Source: JAWKMZ01 sp041391965
GTDB taxonomy: Bacteria > Bacteroidota > Bacteroidia > Flavobacteriales > Flavobacteriaceae
NCBI GenBank assembly: GCA_041391965.1
Contig: JAWKMZ010000001.1
Coordinates: 186,001 to 250,000 of the forward strand
Direction: 5' to 3'
DNA: 64,000 nt
Below the pieces are notes generated by a model. The model saw only the letters and a list, made by a program, of their open reading frames with translations. It was not told the DNA's origin and made no database searches. Each line of letters begins with the position of its first letter. Within the stretch, counting starts at the first letter, position 1. The translations under genes and the position numbers were made by a program. This document shows positions 51,410 to 60,372 of this stretch, piece after piece.

Positions 51410-52132
51410 TTACTTGCCAAATAGACTTTTTAATTTCATATTAATAACTCCAAAAATAGCTTCAGAAATAATACCTCCACTCATTTTGGATTTTCCTTTT
51501 GTTCTATCAGTAAAAATAACAGGAACCTCAACAATTTTAAACTTTTTTAAATGAGCTTTAAATTTCATTTCAATTTGAAACGCATAACCCACAAATTTAA
51601 TTTCACTTAAGTTGATGGTTTCTAAAACCTTGCGTTTGTAACACACAAAACCAGCTGTGGTGTCGTGTATATTCATACGTGTTATAAATCTTACGTATTT
51701 GGATGCAAAATAAGACAACAATACTCGGCTCATTGGCCAATTGACTACATTAACTCCATCAACATAACGAGAACCAATGGACACATCAGCACCTTCAAGA
51801 GCACAAGCGTTGTAAAGTTTTATTAAATCGTTTGGGTTGTGTGAAAAATCGGCATCCATTTCAAAAATATACGCATATTCTTTTTGAATACACCATTTAA
51901 AGCCATCAATATAGGCCGTCCCTAAGCCTGTTTTTTGTTTTCGTTGCATCAAAAATAAGCTGTCGGCATATTCTTTTTGCAATTCTTTTACTTTAAGTGC
52001 TGTCAAATCTGGCGAATTATCATCAACCACAAGCACATCAAAAGCCTTCTGTTGAGCAAAAACAGCTTTGATAATGGCTTCAATGTTTTCTATTTCATTG
52101 TAAGTTGGAATGATGACAACGGCATCTTTCAT
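51410..52132 (-). CDS. polyprenol-phosphate mannosyltransferase (Dpm1-like GT2)
   Basis: A 240-aa GT2 enzyme from ATG 52132 (a longer TTG frame is rejected as intergenic). VIIPTYNEIENIEAII, VVDDNSPD and FEMDADFSHNPNDL (DxD) match dolichol/polyprenol-phosphate mannose synthases. It makes a lipid-linked mannose donor. Only the catalytic domain is present; a C-terminal TM domain is absent, as in many bacterial short forms. Confidence 0.9.
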   Translation of the reverse strand: MKDAVVIIPTYNEIENIEAIIKAVFAQQKAFDVLVVDDNSPDLTALKVKELQKEYADSLFLMQRKQKTGLGTAYIDGFKWCIQKEYAYIFEMDADFSHNPNDLIKLYNACALEGADVSIGSRYVDGVNVVNWPMSRVLLSYFASKYVRFITRMNIHDTTAGFVCYKRKVLETINLSEIKFVGYAFQIEMKFKAHLKKFKIVEVPVIFTDRTKGKSKMSGGIISEAIFGVINMKLKSLFGK

Positions 52133-52219
52133 AAAGTAAAATTTTAGCAAAAGTAAGTTTTTTTAAAAGATTAATTTTATTGAAACGAACAGATAAAATT
52201 TTCTTTTTAATTTAGCATC

Positions 52220-52873
52220 ATGCTAAGAACAATAATATCTAACGAGTGGTTTACGGTTTTCATTATTTTGGGCTTATGCTGCATAACCTTATCCAAACAT
52301 TGGTTTTCCAGTAGGTTTATGGATTTTATTGGTGTGATTGGCAATTCTAAATATTTGAAGATATACGCAAGAGACCAGAAATTTATTGATGGTTTTGACA
52401 CCTTGCTATTTATAAATTTAGTGATTTCCATCTCTGTTTTTGGGTATTATTCATATATCAATCTTTTTACACTTGGTAATTTTGAAATTGACGTTTTCTT
52501 AAAACTTTTGTTTGCAGTGGCTGCATTAGCTTTAATAAAAATTCTGTTAGAACGCTTAATTGGTAGCCTTTTTGAAATTGACAAACTTATAGATGCTTAT
52601 TTATTTCAAAAAACAAGTTATAAAAATTACTGTGGCTTTGTGCTCTTACCTGTCAATGCCTTAATACTATACACTATAGCACCTTCAAAAATTATCATAT
52701 TTTCAGTCATTGGACTTGTTTTTGTAATTAATCTTATCGGATTTATGACAAGTTTCAAGAATCATCAAAAATTACTCTTAAACAACCTATTCTATTTTAT
52801 TTTGTATCTTTGCGCACTTGAAATTGGACCCTATCTAATTTTATATAAGATAATTGTAGAATATAAAGCTTAA
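52220..52873 (+). CDS. DUF4271 membrane protein
   Basis: A 217-aa polytopic protein (about six TM segments) of the Bacteroidetes DUF4271 family, recognised by its conserved position directly before hemD and the FYFILYLCALEIGPYLILYK end. The ATG is preceded by TAATTTAG plus 4 bp. Its 3' part contains a TATCTTTG box that may start hemD transcription. Function unknown. Confidence 0.8.
   Translation: MLRTIISNEWFTVFIILGLCCITLSKHWFSSRFMDFIGVIGNSKYLKIYARDQKFIDGFDTLLFINLVISISVFGYYSYINLFTLGNFEIDVFLKLLFAVAALALIKILLERLIGSLFEIDKLIDAYLFQKTSYKNYCGFVLLPVNALILYTIAPSKIIIFSVIGLVFVINLIGFMTSFKNHQKLLLNNLFYFILYLCALEIGPYLILYKIIVEYKA
52805..52812 (+). promoter_or_regulatory. internal -7 box for hemD within the DUF4271 gene
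   Basis: TATCTTTG inside the coding sequence, sharing 16 consecutive bases (GTATCTTTGCGCACTT) with the rpsP promoter. It would give a leader of about 70 nt for hemD. Confidence 0.45.
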
Positions 52874-52890
52874 AAAACTATACAAAGCCT

Positions 52891-53640
52891 ATGAAAGTGA
52901 AAACAATTTTAGTGTCTCAACCTGAACCTAAAATCGAAAATTCGCCTTATTTTGATCTTCAAGAAAAGCAAAAAGTAAAAATAGACTTTAGACCTTTTAT
53001 ACATGTTGAAGGCGTTGTGGCTAAAGACATCAGACAACAAAAAGTAGATTTAAATAATTATTCAGCAATTATACTTACCAGTAGAAATTCTGTAGATCAC
53101 TTTTTTAGAGTTGCTGAAGAAATGCGTTTTAAAGTGCCAGACACCTTAAAATATTTTTGTCAGTCTGAAGCGGTTGCATTTTACTTACAAAAATATGTTG
53201 TGTACAGAAAACGTAAAATTTATGTTGGCAAACGTAATTTTGAAGATTTATCGCCTTTAATTAAAAAGTATAAAGATGAAACATTCTTATTACCTACGAC
53301 AGATAAATTAAAAGACGAGGTACCTGAAACACTGAATGCTTTAAATATTAAATGGAAAGAAGCCATATTTTACAAAACAGTTATTAGTGATTTGTCTGAT
53401 TTAGCTGATGTTTATTATGATATTTTGGTGTTTTTTAGTCCATCAGGAATAGAATCTTTATTCCACAACTTTCCAGAGTTTAAACAAAACAACACCAGAA
53501 TAGCTGTTTTTGGAAACACCACAGCAAAAGCTGTTGAAGAACATGGGTTGCGTGTAGATATTTTAGCACCAACACCAGAAACCCCTTCAATGACGATGGC
53601 TTTAGAGAAATATATAGAAAAAGTAAATAAAGGAAAATAA
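52891..53640 (+). CDS. hemD: uroporphyrinogen-III synthase
   Basis: A 249-aa protein of the HemD fold: AIILTSRNSVDHFFRVAEEM, YKTVISDLSDLADVYYDILVFFSPSGIESLF and RIAVFGNTTAKAVEEHGLRVD. It closes and inverts hydroxymethylbilane in haem and sirohaem synthesis. It stands 17 bp after the DUF4271 gene. Confidence 0.88.
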   Translation: MKVKTILVSQPEPKIENSPYFDLQEKQKVKIDFRPFIHVEGVVAKDIRQQKVDLNNYSAIILTSRNSVDHFFRVAEEMRFKVPDTLKYFCQSEAVAFYLQKYVVYRKRKIYVGKRNFEDLSPLIKKYKDETFLLPTTDKLKDEVPETLNALNIKWKEAIFYKTVISDLSDLADVYYDILVFFSPSGIESLFHNFPEFKQNNTRIAVFGNTTAKAVEEHGLRVDILAPTPETPSMTMALEKYIEKVNKGK

Positions 53641-53662
53641 AAATCCTTGACCCTATAAAAAC

Positions 53663-53696
53663 AAAAAGCGCGATTTAAATAAATCGCGCTTTTTTT
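53663..53696. terminator. bidirectional terminator between hemD and pckA
   Basis: AAAAAGCGCGATTT-AAAT-AAATCGCGCTTTTT, a 14-bp perfect stem between two convergent genes. Confidence 0.85.
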
Positions 53697-53713
53697 ATGA
53701 TGGTTTCTAATGT

Positions 53714-55324
53714 TTACTTCACATTTGGGGCACCAGCCAAAATTTCTTCATTTGCAAACTCTTCAAACTTTTTAAAGTTTTCTCTAAACGAATTTGATAA
53801 TTTATAGGCTGTCTCATAATACCCCTTATCATTATTCCATGTGGTTCTTGGACTCAAAACATCTGTTGGCACGTTAGGGCAAACACGAGGTTGTGCCACT
53901 CCAAAAACAGAATGTACATGGAAATTATCCTTATTGGCAGCTTCTAAAGAGCCGTCCATAGCGGCTGCAATCATAGCTCTGGTATATTTTAGTTTCATTC
54001 GGCTACCAACACCATAAGGACCACCTGTCCAACCTGTATTAACTAACCAAACACGCACACCAGTTTCTTTCATTTTGGCACTGAGCATTTCGGCATATTT
54101 TGTTGGGTGTAAAGGCATAAAAGGTGCTCCAAAACAAGCAGAAAAACTTGGTAATGGTTCATCAATTCCTGCTTCAGTACCAGCTACTTTAGCAGTATAA
54201 CCAGAAATAAAATGATAGGCTGCCTGACCTGGAGTTAATTTAGAAATTGGAGGCAAAACACCAAAGGCGTCTGCTGTTAAGAAAAATATATTTTTTGGAT
54301 TTTTACCAATAGAAGGCACTTTTATATTATCAATAAAATGGATTGGATAACTGACTCTTGTATTTTGTGTGATAGAAGTATCGGCATAATCAACATCACC
54401 ATTAGCATCCATAATGACATTTTCTAAAATTGCGCCTTTTTTAATCGCTCCATAAATTTCTGGTTCTTGCTCTTGCGATAGGTTAATTACTTTTGCATAG
54501 CATCCTCCTTCAAAGTTAAACACAGTGTTTTCTTTGGTCCAACCATGTTCGTCATCACCAATTAAACTTCTATCAGGATCTGTAGAAAGTGTTGTTTTAC
54601 CTGTTCCTGACAATCCGAAGAAAATAGCTGTATCACCATCTTTACCAACATTTGCACTACAGTGCATTGGAAGTGTTTCTTTAAATACTGGAAGGATAAA
54701 ATTTAAGGCAGAAAAGATGCCCTTTTTAATTTCACCAGTGTAAGCAGTTCCGCCAATTAAGGCAATTTTACGTGTAAAGTCTAAAATAGCAAAGTTATGT
54801 TGACGTGTCCCATCAACTTCTGGATTTGCCATAAACCCTGGTGCATTAACAATGGTCCATTCTGGAGTAAAATGCTCTAATTCAGATGCTGTTGGGCGCA
54901 AAAACATGTTGTAAGCAAATTGATTGCTCCATGCGTATTCATTGATAACTCTGATATTAAGTTTGTATTTTTCGTCTGAGCAAGCATAACTATCTCTTAC
55001 AAAAACTTCTTTGTTTGAAAGATAGTCTGTGACTTTGTCATACAATTTTTGAAATTTATCAGAATCAAAAGGAATATTAATATTTCCCCACCACACTTTA
55101 TCTTTTGTTACGTCGTCCATCACAATAAAACGATCTTTTGGTGAACGTCCAGTAAACTCGCCTGTTTTGACAGCAATGGCTCCAGATGAAGCCTCAACTG
55201 CTTGACCTTTAGCTATTGCGATGTCTTGTAATTGGTCAGGTGAAAGTTGATAGCGAAGTTTGGCATTTTTAATTCCATATTGATCTAACGAAATCGATTT
55301 CGTAGTTTGGGTATGATCTACCAT
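53714..55324 (-). CDS. pckA: ATP-dependent phosphoenolpyruvate carboxykinase
   Basis: A 536-aa enzyme from ATG 55324 (a TTG 27 bp upstream is within the promoter). It has the PEPCK P-loop GLSGTGKTTLSTDP, the metal-binding LIGDDEHGW and RFIVMDD/RSPKDRF, all typical of ATP-type PckA. It makes PEP from oxaloacetate, the entry to gluconeogenesis. The length is typical. A TAATTTTG box lies at 55349-55356 on the minus strand. Confidence 0.95.
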   Translation of the reverse strand: MVDHTQTTKSISLDQYGIKNAKLRYQLSPDQLQDIAIAKGQAVEASSGAIAVKTGEFTGRSPKDRFIVMDDVTKDKVWWGNINIPFDSDKFQKLYDKVTDYLSNKEVFVRDSYACSDEKYKLNIRVINEYAWSNQFAYNMFLRPTASELEHFTPEWTIVNAPGFMANPEVDGTRQHNFAILDFTRKIALIGGTAYTGEIKKGIFSALNFILPVFKETLPMHCSANVGKDGDTAIFFGLSGTGKTTLSTDPDRSLIGDDEHGWTKENTVFNFEGGCYAKVINLSQEQEPEIYGAIKKGAILENVIMDANGDVDYADTSITQNTRVSYPIHFIDNIKVPSIGKNPKNIFFLTADAFGVLPPISKLTPGQAAYHFISGYTAKVAGTEAGIDEPLPSFSACFGAPFMPLHPTKYAEMLSAKMKETGVRVWLVNTGWTGGPYGVGSRMKLKYTRAMIAAAMDGSLEAANKDNFHVHSVFGVAQPRVCPNVPTDVLSPRTTWNNDKGYYETAYKLSNSFRENFKKFEEFANEEILAGAPNVK

Positions 55325-55348
55325 AGTATTTTGTGTTGTTTGTTGATG

Positions 55349-55356
55349 CAAAATTA
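55349..55356 (-). promoter_or_regulatory. -7 box of pckA
   Basis: TAATTTTG on the minus strand, 24 bp before the pckA ATG. No convincing -33 box. Confidence 0.4.
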
Positions 55357-55385
55357 AAACATTATTTTAAAGTAAGCACCTAATT

Positions 55386-55781
55386 TTATGATTTATCAAC
55401 TTTGATTTTTAAAAAGTTTATCAACAATAGTACCCAAGCAATTATTAACAGCAAACCTCCTATTGGTGTTATAAATCCAACGCTTTTAAAGTCAAAACTC
55501 GTTAACTCATTCGTTGCCAAACCATAAATAGACCCTGAAAAAAACAGCAATCCTATCACTATTAAATATGCTATCGTATTTTTTGCTTTCATACTTAGTA
55601 AAGAGGTGCTGCCAACAAACAATAATACAATTGCATGGTACATTTGATAGCGCACACCTGTTTCAAAAACTTGTTGCATGTCTGCAGAGATTAAGGTTTT
55701 TAAACCATGTGCTGCAAAAGCGCCTAAAATGATACTTACTATTCCTAATACAGCTGCAGTAATTAAAATAGATTTGTTCAT
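55386..55781 (-). CDS. DUF423 small membrane protein
   Basis: This 131-aa protein has four TM helices and the DUF423 signature (LGAFAAHGLKTL; FETGVRYQMYHAIVLLFVG; LFFSGSIYGLA). Function unknown; conserved widely. Monocistronic. Confidence 0.9.
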   Translation of the reverse strand: MNKSILITAAVLGIVSIILGAFAAHGLKTLISADMQQVFETGVRYQMYHAIVLLFVGSTSLLSMKAKNTIAYLIVIGLLFFSGSIYGLATNELTSFDFKSVGFITPIGGLLLIIAWVLLLINFLKIKVDKS

Positions 55782-55860
55782 ATAAAAATGGTATTTGGGT
55801 TTTTAGTACCCTTTGTATTTATTACATTCGTGTCCACAAAATTACTCAACAAATTTCATT

Positions 55861-57225
55861 ATGCGAAAGATTTTAGTTATTGGTTCAGGTAAATCTGCTT
55901 CCTACCTCATAAAATATTTATTAGATAAATCTACTTCTGAAGAATTACATATAATTGTAGGTGATATTAGCCTAAGCAATGCCAAAAAATTAATAGGAAG
56001 CCATGAAAATGCACAAGCCATTACGTTAGATGTATTTGATAAAAACTCAAGAGCAAATGCCATTCAAAATGCTGATATTGTTATTTCAATGTTGCCTGCT
56101 CGTTTTCATATAGAAGTTGCCAAAGACTGCATCACTTATGGAAAAAACATGGTAACCGCTTCGTATGTGAGTGACGAGATGCAAGCTTTGGATAAGGCTG
56201 CAAAAGAAAAAGGCTTGGTATTTATGAACGAAATTGGTGTCGATCCAGGTATTGACCACATGAGTGCCATGAAAGTTATTGACCATATTAGAGCTAAAGG
56301 TGGTAAAATGATTTTGTTTGAATCGTTTACTGGTGGTTTGGTAGCACCTGAAAGTGATAACAATTTATGGAACTACAAATTTACATGGAACCCAAGAAAT
56401 GTAGTGGTTGCAGGACAAGGAGGTGCTGCTAAGTTTTTACAAGAAGGGACTTATAAATATATTCCGTACAATCGATTATTTAGAAGAACTGAGTTTTTAG
56501 AAATTGAAGATTATGGCCGATTTGAAGTGTATGCCAACAGAGATTCTTTAAAATACCAAACCGTTTACGGTTTAGATAATGTAAAAACTTTATACAGAGG
56601 CACCATGCGTCGTGTTGGTTTTTCTCGTGCATGGAATATGTTTGTACAATTAGGAATGACTGACGACAGCTACACCATTGATGATAGTGAAAACATGAGC
56701 TATCGCGATTTTGTCAATGCCTTTTTACCTTATAGCCCAACCGATTCTGTTGAATTAAAATTCAGATACCAATTAAAGATAGAACAAGATGATTTGATTT
56801 GGGATAAACTCTTAGAACTGGATATTTTCAATCCAAACAAACGTGTGGAGCTTGCCAAAGCAACACCAGCACAAATACTACAAAAGATTTTAATGGATAG
56901 TTGGACACTTGCTGAACACGACAAAGATATGATTGTGATGTATCATAAATTTGGGTATGAATTGGATGGAAAAATGCACCAAATAGATGCCACTATGGTC
57001 ACCAAAGGTGAAGACCAAACCTACACAGCCATGGCTAAAACTGTTGGTTTACCTGTAGCGATTGCTACTTTAGCAATTCTGAATGAAAAAATTACAACAC
57101 CTGGAGTTCAGATACCAACCACCAAGGAAGTTTATGAACCAATATTGAAAGAATTGGTAACTTATGGTGTTGCTTTTAAAGAACATAACGTCCCTTATTT
57201 GGGTTACAATTCATTACATGTCTAA
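55861..57225 (+). CDS. saccharopine dehydrogenase family protein
   Basis: A 454-aa protein from ATG 55861 with an N-terminal Rossmann motif (VIGSGKSASYLIKYLL), NEIGVDPGIDHMSAMKVI and a C-terminal saccharopine dehydrogenase fold (LFESFTGGLVAPESDNNLWNYKFTWNPRNVV). It most likely oxidises saccharopine in lysine degradation. It is followed 85 bp later by an Lrp-family regulator, which often controls amino acid genes. Confidence 0.88.
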   Translation: MRKILVIGSGKSASYLIKYLLDKSTSEELHIIVGDISLSNAKKLIGSHENAQAITLDVFDKNSRANAIQNADIVISMLPARFHIEVAKDCITYGKNMVTASYVSDEMQALDKAAKEKGLVFMNEIGVDPGIDHMSAMKVIDHIRAKGGKMILFESFTGGLVAPESDNNLWNYKFTWNPRNVVVAGQGGAAKFLQEGTYKYIPYNRLFRRTEFLEIEDYGRFEVYANRDSLKYQTVYGLDNVKTLYRGTMRRVGFSRAWNMFVQLGMTDDSYTIDDSENMSYRDFVNAFLPYSPTDSVELKFRYQLKIEQDDLIWDKLLELDIFNPNKRVELAKATPAQILQKILMDSWTLAEHDKDMIVMYHKFGYELDGKMHQIDATMVTKGEDQTYTAMAKTVGLPVAIATLAILNEKITTPGVQIPTTKEVYEPILKELVTYGVAFKEHNVPYLGYNSLHV

Positions 57226-57310
57226 CTATTTTTTTGTATTTACCTATTTAAGACTACATTTTTAATTGGGTTTATTACTTTTAACTTTTATTATTAACAC
57301 GCATCACACA

Positions 57311-57781
57311 ATGAAGATAATAAACCAAAACTTGCAGATTGACGGAATTGACAAAAAAATACTAAGAGCCTTAATGGAAGATGCCAGAACACCAGTTCTT
57401 GAAATAGCAAGAAGTGTTGGCATTTCTGGAGCAGCTATTCATCAACGATTGCGAAAACTTGAAAAATCTGGATTGATTTCTGGATCTAAGTTTGTGATTA
57501 ATCCTAAAGTTTTGGGCTATACCACCATGGCTTTTGTTGGTATTTATTTGGATAAAGCCATCAGCAACCCAGAAGCCGTTAAACAATTGCAGAAAATTCC
57601 CGAAGTATTAGAATGTCATTATACTACAGGAAACTGGAGCATCTTCATCAAAATATTGTGCAAAGATAATGAGCATTTGATGCAACTTCTTAATAGAGAC
57701 ATCCAATCAATTACAGGCGTTTCAAGAACAGAAACATTTATCTCTTTAGCACAACAGATTGACCGACAAATAAAAATTTAA
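57311..57781 (+). CDS. Lrp/AsnC-family transcriptional regulator
   Basis: A 156-aa protein from ATG 57311 (earlier TTG not used). A winged HTH (LEIARSVGISGAAIHQRLRKLEKSGLI) is followed by a RAM ligand-binding domain (FVGIYLDKA ... VLECHYTTGNWSIFIKILCKD). It is adjacent to the saccharopine dehydrogenase and probably senses lysine or a related amino acid. Confidence 0.9.
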   Translation: MKIINQNLQIDGIDKKILRALMEDARTPVLEIARSVGISGAAIHQRLRKLEKSGLISGSKFVINPKVLGYTTMAFVGIYLDKAISNPEAVKQLQKIPEVLECHYTTGNWSIFIKILCKDNEHLMQLLNRDIQSITGVSRTETFISLAQQIDRQIKI

Positions 57782-57879
57782 TGGTTGATGTTGTGGTGTT
57801 AAATTTTATAGCAAACGTAAAAGCACAGAAACCTTCAAAAAAAAAGTTACTGTGCTTCATTTTTGTAAAAAAAGGAATC

Positions 57880-58605
57880 TTATCTTCTGGACATAAAAAT
57901 TTGGAGCACATACCAAAACAACAGCATTAATGAGGCAAATAAACCCAAAGCTGCTGGTACATAATCGTCGGTTGTGTATTTATTTACCAAATTAGAAGTT
58001 TGATATAAAATAGAACCTCCTGCCAATAAGCACATTCCTACAGAAAACCAAAGCCCAAGATTAAAGCCAAACAGCGTTCCTGCAATAATTAATCCGATAG
58101 CAATAAAAAAGCCAATGGTCAATCCTGTTTTTAAAAATGAGAAGTCTTTTTTGGTCAAAAACACAACTGCTGATAAACCTGTGAATAATGCCAAAGTTAC
58201 AATTGCTGCTTGGTTTAAGATTTCAGCTCCAGACTTCATATAAAATGCAGCAATGTAAATTAGTGGCACAAAAATGAATGCTTCGGCCAAAATATACAAA
58301 CCAAAAGCTAAGTATTGTTTGTTTCTATCACCAGATTTAAGTGCTGTTCTTTCGGCATAATTGGTAATAAACATAAAACCTCCTAACAGAATCAGCCATC
58401 TATATCCTTGCGTCATAGACAATGCAAAATTGACAATAGCATCACTTTGCAGCAGCAAATATTCAAAAAGAACAAAGGCTAAAACACCACCTGCTACATG
58501 TGCATAGGTTTTTTTATAAAATGCCACACGATCTACATCAGATACTGCGCTTAAAAGCATTTTATTATTAACATTTTGAAACGGATTTTGTGATTGATTT
58601 TCCAT
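57880..58605 (-). CDS. Bax inhibitor-1/YccA family membrane protein
   Basis: A 241-aa protein with seven TM helices: AGGVLAFVLFEYLLLQSD, SMTQGYRWLILLGGFMFI, and a C-terminal YVPAALGLFASLMLLFWYVLQIFMSRR. It fits the BI-1 family (PF01027), linked to membrane-protein quality control and calcium leak in other organisms. Monocistronic on the minus strand. Confidence 0.88.
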   Translation of the reverse strand: MENQSQNPFQNVNNKMLLSAVSDVDRVAFYKKTYAHVAGGVLAFVLFEYLLLQSDAIVNFALSMTQGYRWLILLGGFMFITNYAERTALKSGDRNKQYLAFGLYILAEAFIFVPLIYIAAFYMKSGAEILNQAAIVTLALFTGLSAVVFLTKKDFSFLKTGLTIGFFIAIGLIIAGTLFGFNLGLWFSVGMCLLAGGSILYQTSNLVNKYTTDDYVPAALGLFASLMLLFWYVLQIFMSRR

Positions 58606-58702
58606 AAATCATTTGTTTAGTTGATGGATAAAAATAGAAAAAAATAAACTGAATGACCAACCCTTCTATCAAAATTAAGTCATTTATAATTGTATGATCT
58701 AA

Positions 58703-59407
58703 TTATCGTCTTGCTCCAAACACCTGAAGTGCCCAATACAATAAAGACGCTAAAGCACCAATAGCGGCTACCAAATAGGTTCGTGCAGCCCATTTAAGTG
58801 CATCTTCAGCACCTGTATATTCTTCTTGAGACAGCATGTGTTTGTTTTTTAACCATGCTAAGGCTCTGTTACTTGCATCGTATTCTACAGGTAAAGTAAT
58901 AAAACTAAATACCGTTGCCATTCCCATAAAAATCAAACCAGCAACTGCAATATAAAATCCAAAACCTGCTCCTGCAGCTGCGCCTAAAATAAGTCCACCA
59001 ATAACTAACCATTGCGACATATTAGATGTTACACTTACTACAGGTACTAATGCCGAACGCATTTTTAACGCCGCATAAGCTTGTGCATGTTGAACTGCGT
59101 GACCACACTCGTGCGCTGCTACTGCTGCAGCTGCGGCATTGCGTTGGTTATAAACCGCTTCACTAAGGTTCACTGTTTTGTTTTTTGGATTGTAATGATC
59201 TGTTAATTGTCCTGCCACCGAAATGACTTTTACATCACGAATACCATTATCTGCCAGCATTTTTTCGGCAATTTCTTTACCACTCATGCCGTTTCGCAGC
59301 TGTATTTTTGAGTATTTTTTAAACTTTTGTTTTAATTGGTTACTAACCAACCAACTTACTAAGGCTATGGCTCCAATAAGTATGTAATATCCTAAATATC
59401 CTATCAT
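58703..59407 (-). CDS. zinc metallopeptidase (YugP-like)
   Basis: A 234-aa membrane protein with HExxH-type HECGH (AAAVAAHECGHAVQHAQ) flanked by TM helices, matching the neutral zinc metallopeptidase family PF04298. It is a probable membrane-embedded protease; substrate unknown. It lies near the BI-1 gene, 97 bp apart on the same strand. Confidence 0.88.
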   Translation of the reverse strand: MIGYLGYYILIGAIALVSWLVSNQLKQKFKKYSKIQLRNGMSGKEIAEKMLADNGIRDVKVISVAGQLTDHYNPKNKTVNLSEAVYNQRNAAAAAVAAHECGHAVQHAQAYAALKMRSALVPVVSVTSNMSQWLVIGGLILGAAAGAGFGFYIAVAGLIFMGMATVFSFITLPVEYDASNRALAWLKNKHMLSQEEYTGAEDALKWAARTYLVAAIGALASLLYWALQVFGARR

Positions 59408-59554
59408 TTTTTTTAAGTTTTAAAGTCGTGTAAATTTACAGTAACTATAGCAAAAAATACGCCAAAGATTCGTTAAGAAATTTTGTCAGTAAAATACGCA
59501 ACCTTTTCAATTTTTTGCATCTACTTATAAAACATAAACCTAAAATAATACCTT

Positions 59555-59953
59555 ATGAAAAAAATGATATTGTATATAGCTATTGCCATATTTATGGTTT
59601 CTTGCTCAAATGATGATACACCAAATGGACACGAGCCTGTTAGCAAATGGAAACTCACTGAAATATTAGCGGATCCTGGAGATGGTAGCGGTACTTTCAA
59701 CCCTGTACTAAGTGATAAAACAGTTACTTTTTATAGTGATGGTATTATTAAATCTAATGGCAATTTATGCGAAATAGGTACTGACACTACTCAAGGAAGT
59801 ACTGGCACTTATACATCAGATACTATTGTACCCGATTCTTGCCCTTCAGAAGCTTCTTTAGGAATAAGCTATACGATAGAGGCTTCTGTTTTAATTATTC
59901 ATTATCCTTGTATTGAAGCTTGTGCTGAGAAGTATGAACTAATTGAAGAATAA
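59555..59953 (+). CDS. small lipocalin-like lipoprotein
   Basis: A 132-aa lipoprotein (lipobox FMVSC) with a beta-strand pattern resembling lipocalin-like domains: SKWKLTEILADPGDGSGTFNPV, TVTFYSDGIIKSNG, GTYTSD and VLIIHYPC. Four cysteines lie in the mature part. Function unknown. It has its own terminator. Confidence 0.65.
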   Translation: MKKMILYIAIAIFMVSCSNDDTPNGHEPVSKWKLTEILADPGDGSGTFNPVLSDKTVTFYSDGIIKSNGNLCEIGTDTTQGSTGTYTSDTIVPDSCPSEASLGISYTIEASVLIIHYPCIEACAEKYELIEE

Positions 59954-59996
59954 AAAAAAGGCTCATTTATATTAAATTAAATGAGCCTTTTTTTAT
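59952..59996. terminator. terminator after lipocalin-like gene, possibly bidirectional
   Basis: GGCTCATTT/AAATGAGCC stem flanked by A8 and T7 with a 10-nt AT-rich loop. It lies between convergent genes. Confidence 0.85.
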
Positions 59997-60020
59997 GTTA
60001 TTACTGTTTATAAGTCCAAC

Positions 60021-60329
60021 CTATTCTTCCATTAATTTAATAGAATTTACTTCAAACCGATTGTCTTTTAATTCACCGATGACTTCGGCCTTTCTAATCA
60101 CTTCACAAAAACCCGTTTTTTCATCATGTGCATCGCCAAATTGATCAATATCAGCGCCATCTACAAAATAGGCTTTGCCATCAACACGAACTGCCAAATC
60201 GCAACCTTTTTGAGTAGTCAAACCAAATTGACATTGTCCACAAGCCACTTCAACCACTTGTTTTTTAGCTTTAGATTGAGCACAAGCAATACCTAAAAGC
60301 AAAATGAGTATTATCATTATTTTTTTCAT
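60021..60329 (-). CDS. DUF6370-like small secreted protein
   Basis: A 102-aa protein with a signal or lipobox-like N-terminus (IILILLLGIACAQ). Conserved cysteines occur in VEVACGQCQFGL, GCDLAVRVDG and TGFCEVI. The CGQC spacing suggests a metal or disulfide role. It resembles DUF6370. Located 44 bp from leuS on the same strand; function unknown. Confidence 0.7.
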   Translation of the reverse strand: MKKIMIILILLLGIACAQSKAKKQVVEVACGQCQFGLTTQKGCDLAVRVDGKAYFVDGADIDQFGDAHDEKTGFCEVIRKAEVIGELKDNRFEVNSIKLMEE

Positions 60330-60372
60330 AGTTCTATATTTTTAAAAGATTAAAAAAATTACCTTTTGGAAA

